A DNA stretch of 39,258 nucleotides, taken from assembly GCA_031422315.1 (NCBI GenBank), contig JANOQN010000084.1:1-39258 (forward strand), in the 5' to 3' direction. The stretch's first letter is position 1. Each line of letters begins with the position of its first letter. The notes beneath the pieces are model-generated. The model did not search any database and had not been told where the DNA came from. It saw only the letters and a program-made list of their open reading frames with translations. This document shows, in pieces, positions 1 to 7,714 of the stretch. The translations under genes were made by a program, and so were the position numbers. The DNA is from JANNYA01 sp031422315 (GTDB lineage Bacteria > Pseudomonadota > Gammaproteobacteria > Xanthomonadales > SZUA-5).

Positions 1-180
1 GATCGCAATCTTGCCTAAGTGCAATTTCTTGCCGCCTTTTTGACTCACCCATTGGGTGATCTCCACTTTCGGGCGCAAAGCCCTGACCTGCATAGCTTTG
101 CGTGTCATTCGCTTGGGGTCAACTGCGGTTTTTATGTTAAACAAGCCGCTAATCCAACGATCAAACGCTACCGCAAACCC
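1..180 (-). pseudogene. Unrecognised gene fragment running off the window start
   Basis: Read on the minus strand, the first ~180 bases form an open frame whose composition looks coding: a Trp/Phe-containing stretch (FDRWISGLFN), then a basic segment (DPKRMTRKAM) and a Gly/Lys-rich segment (QWVSQKGGKKLHLG). The frame is still open at position 1, so its C-terminus lies outside the window. Its 5' side runs into the integrase-type transposase fragment on the other strand at about 160-190 with no plausible start, so it looks truncated there. I do not recognise the family. An intact reading of the overlapping plus-strand frame before ~160 looks non-coding by comparison. Confidence 0.35.
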
Positions 181-485
181 GGCTGGGTCATCACTGAAGT
201 GCTGCGTTTGCTGGCGATCACACGCGGCCAAGTCGGTTGCCGAGGCGTGGCCGCAATGTTCAACGCACGCTTTGGTTTTCGCGGTGAATCGGTGAGCAAA
301 AGCTTTGTTGCCCAGCTTAGCAAAAACAATCACTACGCCATTTTGCAGCTGCGCAAACGGCTTCGACAAGAACCGCGACCTTGCAAACCCAACCAAACTT
401 GGGCGCTGGATTGGACTAACGTGACGATTGATATGGAAACGCACGTTTTGCTGGGCGTGATCGATCACGGCAGCAGGCGGCTTTT
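163..485 (+). pseudogene. Truncated integrase-core (rve/DDE) transposase, 5' part only
   Basis: The plus frame from ~163 resembles the N-terminal half of IS-type integrase-core transposases: a KPGWV start-like region, a GCRGVAAMFN helix, VSKSFVAQL, then PNQTWALDWTNV, where the Asp of DWT is the expected first catalytic acid, followed by GVIDHGSRRLL. Similarity stops at ~485, before the second Asp and the Glu of the DDE triad. The frame then reads through unrelated sequence to a stop at 550-552. The element is therefore dead. No terminal inverted repeats were found. It faces the Y1 transposase remnant directly, which implies a deletion or recombination junction at ~483-490. Confidence 0.75.
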
Positions 486-663
486 GGGTCGAATGATTTG
501 TCGAGGTATGCATCAATCCCACACAGCCAAGAACGCCGAACGCAGCGATTGATGCAGTGAAAAGTGCCCGCTTGGGTTAGGTCTACGAGTTGGCGACGGG
601 TTTGGGTCGTTGTGCTAGCTTGGCGTGTTGCGATTAGTTTTTTCAGCCGGTAATGGCGGGAAA
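485..663 (-). pseudogene. Truncated Y1 (IS200-like, REP-associated) transposase, 5' part only
   Basis: On the minus strand the frame contains RRQLVDL, then FHCINRCVRRSWLCG and a DKSFD segment. This order is typical of the N-terminus of Y1_Tnp transposases of the RAYT/TnpA-REP type, where it is followed by a HUH motif and a catalytic Tyr. Those catalytic parts are missing because the similarity ends at ~485, exactly where the integrase-type fragment of the opposite strand begins. No in-frame ATG sits at the expected start; an ATC codon lies near 632-634. RAYT proteins act on REP hairpins, and REP-like pairs occur at four places in this window, so this may be a relic of the enzyme family that spread them. 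Confidence 0.7.
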
Positions 664-1044
664 TCGTGTAGGATAAATCTGAAAGTGATGGGTGTTCCAG
701 GCTTCTCCCAATTTTGACTTGTTCAGCCACGTGGAATGCACTCCGGTAGACTTCGCGACTTTACGTACTGGTAACAATTGAGCAACTAAATCTTGACGCT
801 ATTTTCGCAAACTGCCGTAAAAACCCAGTTTTTATCTGGCGTATTGACTTTTTTGCGCAGGCAAATTGGGAGAAATGAGGCCAAGTAGACAACTCTGCGT
901 TTGAGTGCTGCGAAACAATTGCGCAGTTAACTGCGCGAGTCGTAACTTGGCTGGCTAGAAAGATATAAATAAAGCTATGCCAAGAACACACAGCTGCTTG
1001 TTATTGCTACGACCAACCTATCTGCTAAAGCACCAGGAAAAACT
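664..1044. other. Gene-free stretch
   Basis: No convincing coding region is visible here. Short frames lack ribosome binding sites and family resemblance. The last part, with an AGGA-type site at about 1034-1038, is the 5' flank of the exported protein gene that follows. Confidence 0.4.
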
Positions 1045-2454
1045 GTGAAACGACGTCTGCCCTTGCTTTGGATAGCTTTGATCTCATTCTTCGCTACTCA
1101 GACCGCGTTTGCGTTGAGCTGTGTACCCGTTTACGATTTGAATGTGTCTTCAACCGAGCGAGATACGCAGCAGTTCTTACTCGAACGCAAATTGAGTATA
1201 AAAAATGCAGCATGGACCGCATTGGTTCACGTTGAAGGAAGTGAGAGCTTACCCATTCGAACCGTGTGGTACAGCTACAAAGTGGTGACCGTGCGCATTG
1301 ATCGCATCTATCGTGTGTCGCCCGAGCTCCACAAAATAGTGCGCCGTGGTAAAACTCTTTCTGTGAGGGTGCCGCTCGAAACTCAAATCGGTTCCGAATT
1401 GTTGATGACGGTGAATGAAACGCCAGAAGCGTCGCTGAAAAAGGCTTTTGCGCGAAGGAAATCCGAACCGAATCTGGCGAGCCTGGGGGACGCGATTCCG
1501 AATCGATGGTATGCGATCAGTGAGTGCTTTGACGGAACCTACCTAAAGGGCAGCGCCAACTTTAACGCGTTGCAGGCAGAACTTGAGCTATTGCGCAATG
1601 CTCCTCATACACTAGGCGAACTGGTTCCAAATGTGCGGGGTGTTTATGGTGAAAAGCAATTGGTCCAAATTTGGGATGAAGCAGGCAAGCGCAAAATTAC
1701 CCAGTTTTCCTTAGGCAGTTGGGAAGCGCCGACTAAACTTCCTGCTGGGCGCTATCAGATTGATTTTCCCGAAGTGCCAAATACCGGGTTTAGTTGTTTT
1801 TTTGATAAGCCGAGCGAACACCGTTGTACATTTGAAATTGAAAGCGGGTTTCCGACGACACAGTTAGGATTTTATCAACAAGAAGCAGTACCGCTGATAC
1901 GTTTGCTAGACAATCGAGGCGAGCTAATAAAAACAACTGCGGTTTTACGGTGGTACGAGTCTGGAAAAACCAAAACACTCCCTGTTCGTGAATTGAATGC
2001 GAAGTCCTATCGGTTTGCAGAATTTCAAGCAGGGGCGATCATGCATTTAAAGGCAGATTGGGTCGAGGATGACTCACAACTGTTCGCGGATGAGGGCGAG
2101 TGTAAAGCCCATGACGTTAGATCCGAGTACATCAAAGCCAAACCGCCGGGAGCTTTGATTTCATTCAATTATGCCGTTTTCAGTCCAGGCTTTAATATTC
2201 TGGAGACCGAGATCAGTCCGCGAAAAATGGGGTGGATTAAAGTGCAGTTTGTGGGCGATCTGAAGGGCAATTCTTTACACGTTGAACCGGTTTGTAATAG
2301 CTCAGATCATTCGCTATATCTTGAAGAATTGCCGGCTACTGTTTTTGTCCCGCGCGGCCAAAGCATTAGTTACATGGTGGGGTCGTGCTGCAGTTCCGAA
2401 AAAGTGCTGATCACTGTTCCTGTCGCAATTAATGTAACCAAACAAAGTTGGTGA
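1045..2454 (+). CDS. Exported protein of unknown function, 469 aa
   Basis: The gene begins with GTG preceded by an AGGA-like site, and residues 1-23 form a clear signal peptide (KRR, hydrophobic core, then FALSC), so the product should be exported. Mature Cys residues recur: one just after the signal, ECFDG near 160, a pair near 255-265, and a Cys-rich C-terminus (CNSS, GSCC). This suggests disulphides in the periplasm or outside the cell. The first ~170 residues, with an N-terminal Cys and a beta-rich run ending in ISEC, weakly recall bacterial TIMP/netrin-like OB folds, which is speculation. The downstream DUF7931-like fragment begins directly after the stop in the same frame, but the two are unrelated in sequence character. 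Confidence 0.7.
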   Translation: MKRRLPLLWIALISFFATQTAFALSCVPVYDLNVSSTERDTQQFLLERKLSIKNAAWTALVHVEGSESLPIRTVWYSYKVVTVRIDRIYRVSPELHKIVRRGKTLSVRVPLETQIGSELLMTVNETPEASLKKAFARRKSEPNLASLGDAIPNRWYAISECFDGTYLKGSANFNALQAELELLRNAPHTLGELVPNVRGVYGEKQLVQIWDEAGKRKITQFSLGSWEAPTKLPAGRYQIDFPEVPNTGFSCFFDKPSEHRCTFEIESGFPTTQLGFYQQEAVPLIRLLDNRGELIKTTAVLRWYESGKTKTLPVRELNAKSYRFAEFQAGAIMHLKADWVEDDSQLFADEGECKAHDVRSEYIKAKPPGALISFNYAVFSPGFNILETEISPRKMGWIKVQFVGDLKGNSLHVEPVCNSSDHSLYLEELPATVFVPRGQSISYMVGSCCSSEKVLITVPVAINVTKQSW

Positions 2455-2718
2455 ATTGCCAACAGCCGCGATTTAGACGGCGCAGTTTTGGATCATGCGC
2501 TGATGCTCGATTGCCTGCGGCAGCTGTCATTGCAAAAGGGCGCGCGCATTCGCATCCTGGTGCAAGAGTGCGGCCGCGCGTTAAAAAGTGGGCATCGACT
2601 GCTGGAGCTTGCCCGCCGGATGAACTCCACGTTTGAATTTCGCAGCCCTCAAGCGGAGGATTTGCAATATAGCAGCGCGTTTATCGTAAACGATCAATAC
2701 GGTCATGCGCTGCTGTGA
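2455..2718 (+). pseudogene. Truncated DUF7931-like protein fragment
   Basis: Directly after the preceding stop, in the same frame, lies a coding-like stretch with LDHALMLDCLRQL, then ARIRILVQECGRAL, HRLLELARRM and SAFIVND. This order matches the middle of proteobacterial proteins I know as DUF7931 (often annotated next to acetyltransferase domains): an initial DxALxD helix, the RIRIL strand, the GHRLLELARR helix and an AFLxxD strand. Both the N-terminal start region and the C-terminal third are missing, and a TGA at 2716-2718 ends the frame. A TTG at 2488 could start translation but has no good ribosome binding site. I read it as a relic. The family assignment is from memory. Confidence 0.6.
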
Positions 2719-2830
2719 TTCGAACGGATGTGGTGATCAATCCCGAGGATCAGCTACGGCAAAAGTTGTAATTTCGTTCTTAAATCAATCAAGACAATAT
2801 CAAGCTGGCTACTTCTCTCTCTTTTAATTT

Positions 2831-3193
2831 TTACAAGCTTTCATCTTTTTCGGCACTTTGGGCGTCTACTTCCGGCACTTTTGGCGGCAATGGTTCCAAC
2901 ACACAAGTCTTGTTCTCGCAACGGGCTTTTTGAATGCAAACGCCGTTTTCATCATGCACTGCTGTTGAGCGGTTAATCACGATTGGCGCTGCGGCTTGTT
3001 CTTCTATGGACTTGACCAAATTCGAATTGTAGGCCTCGGAACAACCAAGAACGGCGCATTCCGAATCATCGGTACAAGCTGTTGAGTTTGGAATGGTTTC
3101 TTCGAGATTTGAGTAGCCCGACGATGGATTTAAACAAACCGCTAAAACAAGCTTTGGTGCAAACAACAAAATCGCGCATATTATGAATTTCAT
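2831..3193 (-). CDS. Small exported Cys-rich protein, 120 aa
   Basis: The product has a signal peptide in the first ~19 residues, ending at a VLA-V site, followed by eight mature Cys residues in the spaced arrangement CxxDxxC...C...C...C...C and a Pro/acid-rich C-terminal tail. Such a CTDDSECAVLGC pattern is common in exported disulphide-bonded proteins of proteobacteria with no defined activity. It starts 24 bases after the stop of the ABC ATPase gene on the same strand and has a purine-rich site (GGCGGAAAAA) before ATG, so co-transcription with that gene is likely. I do not recognise a function. Confidence 0.7.
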   Translation of the reverse strand: MKFIICAILLFAPKLVLAVCLNPSSGYSNLEETIPNSTACTDDSECAVLGCSEAYNSNLVKSIEEQAAAPIVINRSTAVHDENGVCIQKARCENKTCVLEPLPPKVPEVDAQSAEKDESL

Positions 3194-3217
3194 TTTTTCC
3201 GCCTCAAACTCGTTACG

Positions 3218-4261
3218 TCACCGCAAAAACCAAACCGGATGCGACGGATTAAATCGCACCCGATGTTGGCTGCCATCCAACCACGGCGTGCGGTGCGGCG
3301 CGCTCATCAATAAAATCGGCAAATTTGGGTCAACTTGCAGGCGATATACGGTTTGTGCGCCGCGAAATTCGCTGTGTATCACGCTGACGGTAAAGCCCGG
3401 CGCTGCTTCGTCGGCTTCAATAATGTCCTCTGGGCGCACTAAAACCCTTGCCATTTGCGGCGTAATACTTGCGCCAGGCAGCGCTAACTGGCCTAAATGC
3501 GTTTCAAGTCCGCGAGCGTTGGCGGTTCCTGCAATCCACACGCCTTCACCAATAAATTCCGCGACGAATTCTGAGGCGGGCGCGCAATAGACTTGAAAAG
3601 GCGAGCCCCATTGAATCAAGCGGCCTTGATGCATGACGCCGATGCGATCAGCGCACACGAGGCCTTCTTCCTGATCGTGCGACACCATAATCGCGGCGCA
3701 GTTTTGTGCTTTGAGCTGGCGCCGTAAATCCCGCGATAGTTCAACACGGAGTTTGGCGTCCAAGCTCGAAAATGGCTCGTCCAGCAAAACCAAGCCGTGC
3801 TGCGGCGCGAGAGCTCTGGCAATCGCGACGCGCTGCTGCTGTCCGCCGGAAAGTTCGTGCGGTAAACGCGCGGCAAATTCAGTCAAATGAAATTGATTGA
3901 GTAGCGAGTCAACACGCTCAGTGCGCGCATTCGCGGGCATGCTGCGTAGGCCAAGCGCGATATTTTTTTCTGCGCTCAAATGCGGAAACAGCGCTAAATC
4001 TTGAAACACAAACCCCAAATGGCGAAGCTCTGGCCGCAGCTGCGTAGTCGGTGTGTCGCTGACTTGCCCGCGCAGCGTGATCATTCCAGAATCCAAATGC
4101 TGCAAGCCGCCAATGCAGCGTAGCAGCGTGGTTTTGCCGCAGCCGCTTGGGCCTAACAAACAGGCGATTTCACCGGCTTGCAGAGCAAAACTCAGCTGCT
4201 GCAAAACCAGCTGGCCGCCGAGTTTGACGCTGATTTGATCGACTTGGAGTAGGGTGGTCAT
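3218..4261 (-). CDS. fbpC: ABC transporter ATP-binding protein, FbpC/PotA-type
   Basis: This 347-aa protein is a complete nucleotide-binding subunit of an importer. Walker A is GPSGCGKTT at residues 37-45, the Q-loop Gln sits in VFQD near 86-88, the signature LSGGQ is at 137-141, Walker B is LVLLDEP ending at Asp161-Glu162, the D-loop is SSLD, and the switch His is in SHDQ at ~195. The last ~110 residues form a TOBE-type regulatory domain with the RPEDI strand. Sequence details around the Q-loop (GFVFQDLALFPHL) most resemble ferric-iron FbpC, but spermidine and sulfate/molybdate ATPases share much of this. No permease or binding protein lies nearby, so the substrate is unproven. A REP pair separates it from sodB upstream, and a Cys-rich exported protein follows 24 bases later. 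Confidence 0.88.
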   Translation of the reverse strand: MTTLLQVDQISVKLGGQLVLQQLSFALQAGEIACLLGPSGCGKTTLLRCIGGLQHLDSGMITLRGQVSDTPTTQLRPELRHLGFVFQDLALFPHLSAEKNIALGLRSMPANARTERVDSLLNQFHLTEFAARLPHELSGGQQQRVAIARALAPQHGLVLLDEPFSSLDAKLRVELSRDLRRQLKAQNCAAIMVSHDQEEGLVCADRIGVMHQGRLIQWGSPFQVYCAPASEFVAEFIGEGVWIAGTANARGLETHLGQLALPGASITPQMARVLVRPEDIIEADEAAPGFTVSVIHSEFRGAQTVYRLQVDPNLPILLMSAPHRTPWLDGSQHRVRFNPSHPVWFLR

Positions 4262-4271
4262 TTTTCTTAGC

Positions 4272-4376
4272 CGTCATTCCCGCGAAGGCGGGAATCCAGG
4301 TGCCTTAGGCAATCAGATTTCATTGCAATGTCGAAGTTCGGCGAACCTGAGTCCCCGCCTGCGCGGGGACGACGAC
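4272..4376. repeat. Paired REP-like hairpins (copy 1)
   Basis: Two oppositely oriented GC-rich hairpins flank ~45 bases. The left unit reads CGTCATTCCCGCGAAGGCGG then GAATCCAGG; the right unit is the near-mirror with CCTGAGTCCCCGCCTGCGCG then GGGACGACG. The same paired arrangement recurs at about 5704, 16110 and 24961, always between genes. Here it lies between sodB and the ABC ATPase gene, where it could end or attenuate read-through. Confidence 0.85.
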
Positions 4377-4430
4377 AAGGCAACCAAGTACGCGCAAATG
4401 AGTTTCGACAAGGCAATCGAAAGTAACCAA

Positions 4431-5009
4431 CTAACGCATATTCGCCGCTGCAAAATCCCAGTTCACCAAATTCCAGAACGATTCGACATATTTGGCGCGC
4501 GCATTGCGGTAGTCCACATAGTAGGCGTGTTCCCACACATCGCAGGTTAGCAGTGCATGATCTGCGCTGGTCAGTGGGCAGCCGGCGTTGCTGGTGGAAG
4601 CCAAATCGACCGAGCCATCCGGCTTTTGCACCAGCCAAGCCCAGCCTGATCCAAAAGTGGTCAGCGCACATTGGGTGAACTTTTCTTTGAACTCGGAAAA
4701 GCTGCCGAATTTGGCGTTGATCGCCGCAGCCAGCGCGCCGGTCGGTTCGCCGCCGCCGTTTGGCTTCAAGCAGTTCCAATAAAACGTGTGATTCCAAACT
4801 TGCGCCGCGTTGTTGAACAGGCCGCCGGAGCTGGTTTTGATAATGTCTTCTAGCGATTTGCCTTCGTTAGGCGTGCCCTTGACCAAGTTATTTAGATTGG
4901 TGACGTAGGTTTGGTGATGCTTGCTATAGTGATAGTCAATAGTTTCCGGCGAAATGTGCGGCACCAGGGCATCACGGGCGTAGGGTAGGGCGGGTAGTTG
5001 AAATTCCAT
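4431..5009 (-). CDS. sodB: Superoxide dismutase, Fe type
   Basis: The 192-aa product is a full-length iron/manganese superoxide dismutase that converts superoxide to oxygen and hydrogen peroxide in the cytoplasm. Metal ligands are visible at His27 (in YHYSKHH), His74 (in NHTFYW), Asp157 and His161 (in DVWEHAYY). The AAQVWNHTFYW segment and the Ala-Gln at 69-70 are characteristic of the iron-dependent SodB branch. No signal peptide is present. An AAGGA site lies nine bases before the ATG. A REP pair follows the stop. It stands directly upstream of an iron-type ABC ATPase gene, but there is no visible Fur box that I can defend. Confidence 0.97.
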   Translation of the reverse strand: MEFQLPALPYARDALVPHISPETIDYHYSKHHQTYVTNLNNLVKGTPNEGKSLEDIIKTSSGGLFNNAAQVWNHTFYWNCLKPNGGGEPTGALAAAINAKFGSFSEFKEKFTQCALTTFGSGWAWLVQKPDGSVDLASTSNAGCPLTSADHALLTCDVWEHAYYVDYRNARAKYVESFWNLVNWDFAAANMR

Positions 5010-5158
5010 TGGCTGAGTCCTTAGGTTTTGGTGGCGGTGAAAGAGATTGGGCGGGCGTTGGAAATTACAACCAGCAGGGTGAAATCAATCGCAAATCTCA
5101 GGGGCTACGCGCAGATTTCGCACGCGCTTTTGTACACTTGCGTTTTGGAGGAACAATT

Positions 5159-5653
5159 ATGACTTATTTAACCACCTTGGCGCGCCTGCAAACAGCGGGC
5201 ACCGCACCAAAAGATGCCGTCGCTGAAACTGCAGCCATCGCGCGCTTCACCCGATTTTTTTCGGATTTTTCGCCGGACAAAATCGCGGTCCTGCTCGATG
5301 AAACTTACGCTAAAGATGTCTGGTTTAACGACACAATCAAGACCATCGAAGGCGTTGATGTGCTGCGCACTTACTTAAAACACTCCGCTGAAGCGGTAGA
5401 AGCCTGCAGGGTTGAGGTTAAAGAAACGCTGAAAAACGACAAAGGCGACTTTTTCGTTCGATGGGTAATGACCATTCGCTTCAAAAAGTTTAAAAAGGGC
5501 GTTGATACGCAAACCATTGGCATGAGCCATTTACGTTTTAATCAGGCCGGGTTGGTGTGCTTTCATCAAGATTATTGGGATTCAACAGCAGGTATTTTTG
5601 AACATATTCCCGTGCTTGGCTGGGCAATTAAGAAGATTAAAGCGCGGCTTTGA
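5159..5653 (+). CDS. SnoaL/NTF2-like domain protein, 164 aa
   Basis: The ATG at 5159 is chosen over upstream in-frame codons because GGAGGA lies just before it (about 5146-5151). The product has no signal peptide and shows the SnoaL-like cone fold pattern: an initial helix (IARFTRFFSDF), LLDETYAKDVWFNDT, a VDVLRTYLKH helix and long beta strands ending in FHQDYWD. The WFNDT and HQDYWD positions resemble SnoaL-like proteins often found with lipid or carotenoid/short-chain dehydrogenase genes, but none is adjacent. The ligand or reaction is unknown. Other NTF2-fold proteins in the window (27281, 28506, 33815) are exported and not close relatives. Confidence 0.8.
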   Translation: MTYLTTLARLQTAGTAPKDAVAETAAIARFTRFFSDFSPDKIAVLLDETYAKDVWFNDTIKTIEGVDVLRTYLKHSAEAVEACRVEVKETLKNDKGDFFVRWVMTIRFKKFKKGVDTQTIGMSHLRFNQAGLVCFHQDYWDSTAGIFEHIPVLGWAIKKIKARL

Positions 5654-5703
5654 AGCAAAGCAAGTTCTGTGCTTTGGTTTGCGATAAATCGGCAAATTTC
5701 TTT

Positions 5704-5842
5704 ATCGTCATTCCCTCCTACGCGGAAATGACGAGACTGAGGATTGACGCTAATCAGGCAGTATTAAGCAAGCAGTCTTTCATGCTTCAATATTCACCGA
5801 ACGCTTGAGGCACCTGGATTGGCGCCTTCGCGGGAATGACGA
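5704..5842. repeat. Paired REP-like hairpins (copy 2, partly degenerate)
   Basis: The left unit (ATCGTCATTCCCTCCTACGC then GGAAATGACGAG) is altered in its loop compared with other copies. The right unit (CACCTGGATTGGCGCCTTCG then CGGGAATGACG) is closer to consensus. About 75 bases separate them. The pair fills the space between two convergent genes, the SnoaL-like gene on plus and the J-domain gene on minus. Confidence 0.65.
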
Positions 5843-5864
5843 AAAAATTGACGCCAATCAAGAC

Positions 5865-7556
5865 TTACTTTCCAAAATGCCGCGCCGCTTGAATCACAAA
5901 AACCGCAATGAGCCACCAAAAAAATCTATTGCTGCCCGCACTACCAAAAAATGATTCGCCCCAATTGGCCTGAACGGGCTTGATATGTTGCCTGCGCTGC
6001 ATAAGTTTCGAGAAAATCGCTTCTGCGCGACCGAATTTCTTTTGCCATAAATAAAACCCTACGCTCGCAAGCAAAACGATTAAAGCAATGAAAAAACCAG
6101 CCTGATGCGTCGCAGGCGCGAGCGATATGATAACCGTGCTAATGACGGTAATTGACACCATAAATGTTATTCCAGCAATTGCAACGCTGATAAAAGACGC
6201 TAAAAAAAGCCCAGGCATTGGCATGACCAATGCCCAGCTTAATCCTTGAACCGCAGCAGAACTCAACAGCAAGTTACGAAGTGTGGGTGAAAAAAATGGC
6301 GCCGATTTATTCAGATCAGGTAGTTCTTTTTCAAACTCAATATCTTCGAATTTTTCGGGAGGTACTGATTCGCGCCAAATCCGCCGCGCAATTGCTTTGT
6401 TACTCACGCAGACAGCCCAAGTTGTAATTGCAATCAAGCTGAGGCCGATAGAAATTTTAGCAAGATCAACCACGCTATTGGTAGGTTCGATTAAATAAGT
6501 CAGCAGTACGATAATCATTGGAAGCACGATGCAGCGTGTCAAAACTACCAATGTTCTCGGCCAGTTAAAACCAAACGCCATTAACTTGCGCTCAAATGCG
6601 ACTGCCTCTATATTAAAAATCGCCTCTGGTGTCACTTGCTGCGCTGCGAGCTCTGCGAATATTTGCTGTGGCTTTTCTTCATATTGCCAAATTAATCCTC
6701 GCATGAGTCTGTCGAATAGATTGAAGGGCTGCTGCAAGCGATATATTTCGCCTAATCGGTTTAATCGCTGATACCACTTTGGTTTTACCACGCGATAGCT
6801 CAACGCCAATTCAGCGGCATTGATAGCGCTTCGCAATCGTTGGCTAATGCGCGCGTGAATGTCGCCCCAGCCGAAATACCGGTGTGCGGCAATTAGTGCA
6901 TTTTCAGGCCAACGTTTGACTTGTTCGGATTGCGCATCGGCCTGCATTTGCGCCCCAATTTCGCGTTCAAATTGCGTTCGCTGCATAAGCGGTACCAATT
7001 CCGGGCGGTGGCCCAGCCAATCGACCAGCGCTTGGATTCCACCTGTATCGAGCGATGCCTGTTTAAGTGCAGCGTTCTGAAAATCTGCCAAGGTACGCAT
7101 AAGATCAAACGGCTTTGGCTGCGCTATCGCTTCATTTTGGTCTACAGCGCTTGGGGTTTGCAATGGCTCAGGCAAAATTTGCACAGGCCCAAGATTGAAA
7201 AATTCGATGCTCTGACTTGGAAATGCGGTTTGAGGCAGTGCGATTTGCGAGGTTATTTCAGTATTTAAGGCAGTTTCTGGCGGCAACGCAAACGTATTCT
7301 CAGCTTCAACAAAAACATCAAACTGTGCTGGCGCATCAGATTGATCCTCTACTTGCACGTGTGGCGCTACTGCCAAAGCCCATTCGTAAGCTTCACGCAG
7401 TGTTTGAAACAGCGCGGGCGCATCTTCCGGGCGCACGATTTTCAAGCGTGCCGCGTAGGCGCGTTTGATGGCTTTAATCTCGGATGTGGCAGGCAAACCT
7501 AGGATTTCCCAAGGGTCGCCTTCGTCAACTAAGTTGGAAAATTCTTCTAGCGTCAT
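5865..7556 (-). CDS. Membrane protein with N-terminal J-like domain
   Basis: Residues ~13-62 of this 563-aa protein resemble a J domain: DPWEILGL, then IKRAYAARLK and a final helix LFQTLREAYEWAL. The position of the HPD loop reads RPED, so the His that normally stimulates Hsp70 ATPase is absent; this RPED form is common in bacterial J-like proteins with the same YAARLK helix. A long middle region without known motifs follows. The C-terminal ~230 residues contain about five to six hydrophobic segments (roughly 335-360, 368-388, 430-480, 487-505, 543-558), so the protein sits in the inner membrane with the J domain presumably cytoplasmic. The window also encodes an HscC-type Hsp70 (21734-23437), a possible but unproven partner. 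Confidence 0.82.
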   Translation of the reverse strand: MTLEEFSNLVDEGDPWEILGLPATSEIKAIKRAYAARLKIVRPEDAPALFQTLREAYEWALAVAPHVQVEDQSDAPAQFDVFVEAENTFALPPETALNTEITSQIALPQTAFPSQSIEFFNLGPVQILPEPLQTPSAVDQNEAIAQPKPFDLMRTLADFQNAALKQASLDTGGIQALVDWLGHRPELVPLMQRTQFEREIGAQMQADAQSEQVKRWPENALIAAHRYFGWGDIHARISQRLRSAINAAELALSYRVVKPKWYQRLNRLGEIYRLQQPFNLFDRLMRGLIWQYEEKPQQIFAELAAQQVTPEAIFNIEAVAFERKLMAFGFNWPRTLVVLTRCIVLPMIIVLLTYLIEPTNSVVDLAKISIGLSLIAITTWAVCVSNKAIARRIWRESVPPEKFEDIEFEKELPDLNKSAPFFSPTLRNLLLSSAAVQGLSWALVMPMPGLFLASFISVAIAGITFMVSITVISTVIISLAPATHQAGFFIALIVLLASVGFYLWQKKFGRAEAIFSKLMQRRQHIKPVQANWGESFFGSAGSNRFFWWLIAVFVIQAARHFGK

Positions 7557-7714
7557 ATCGGGCGGATTCTAATGCAAATTGTAGGGCGCCAGCACTGGCT
7601 AGCGTTGCGCCCGGCTTCACACTAAGTAATGATTATCAAGCTGGTTCTAATGGCTTAAGTCGCGCAAACTCACCAAGTCTAAATTGACACTCGTTTTAGC
7701 TAAGGTTCCGATTG

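Noticed and set aside
761..991. 76-codon minus-strand frame before the first exported-protein gene
   Set aside because: No ribosome binding site, odd composition and no family resemblance.
4267..4797. Minus-strand 176-codon frame ending in SRLRGNDG
   Set aside because: It is antisense to sodB and its end is only the translation of a REP unit, a well-known source of false ORFs.
5009..5158. 50-codon N-terminal extension of the SnoaL-like protein
   Set aside because: The extension is low complexity, overlaps the sodB leader, and the downstream ATG has a strong ribosome binding site.
5655..5690. Possible terminator after the SnoaL-like gene (CAAAGCA / TGCTTTG)
   Set aside because: The stem is weak and AT-rich and no T run follows, so it is not called.
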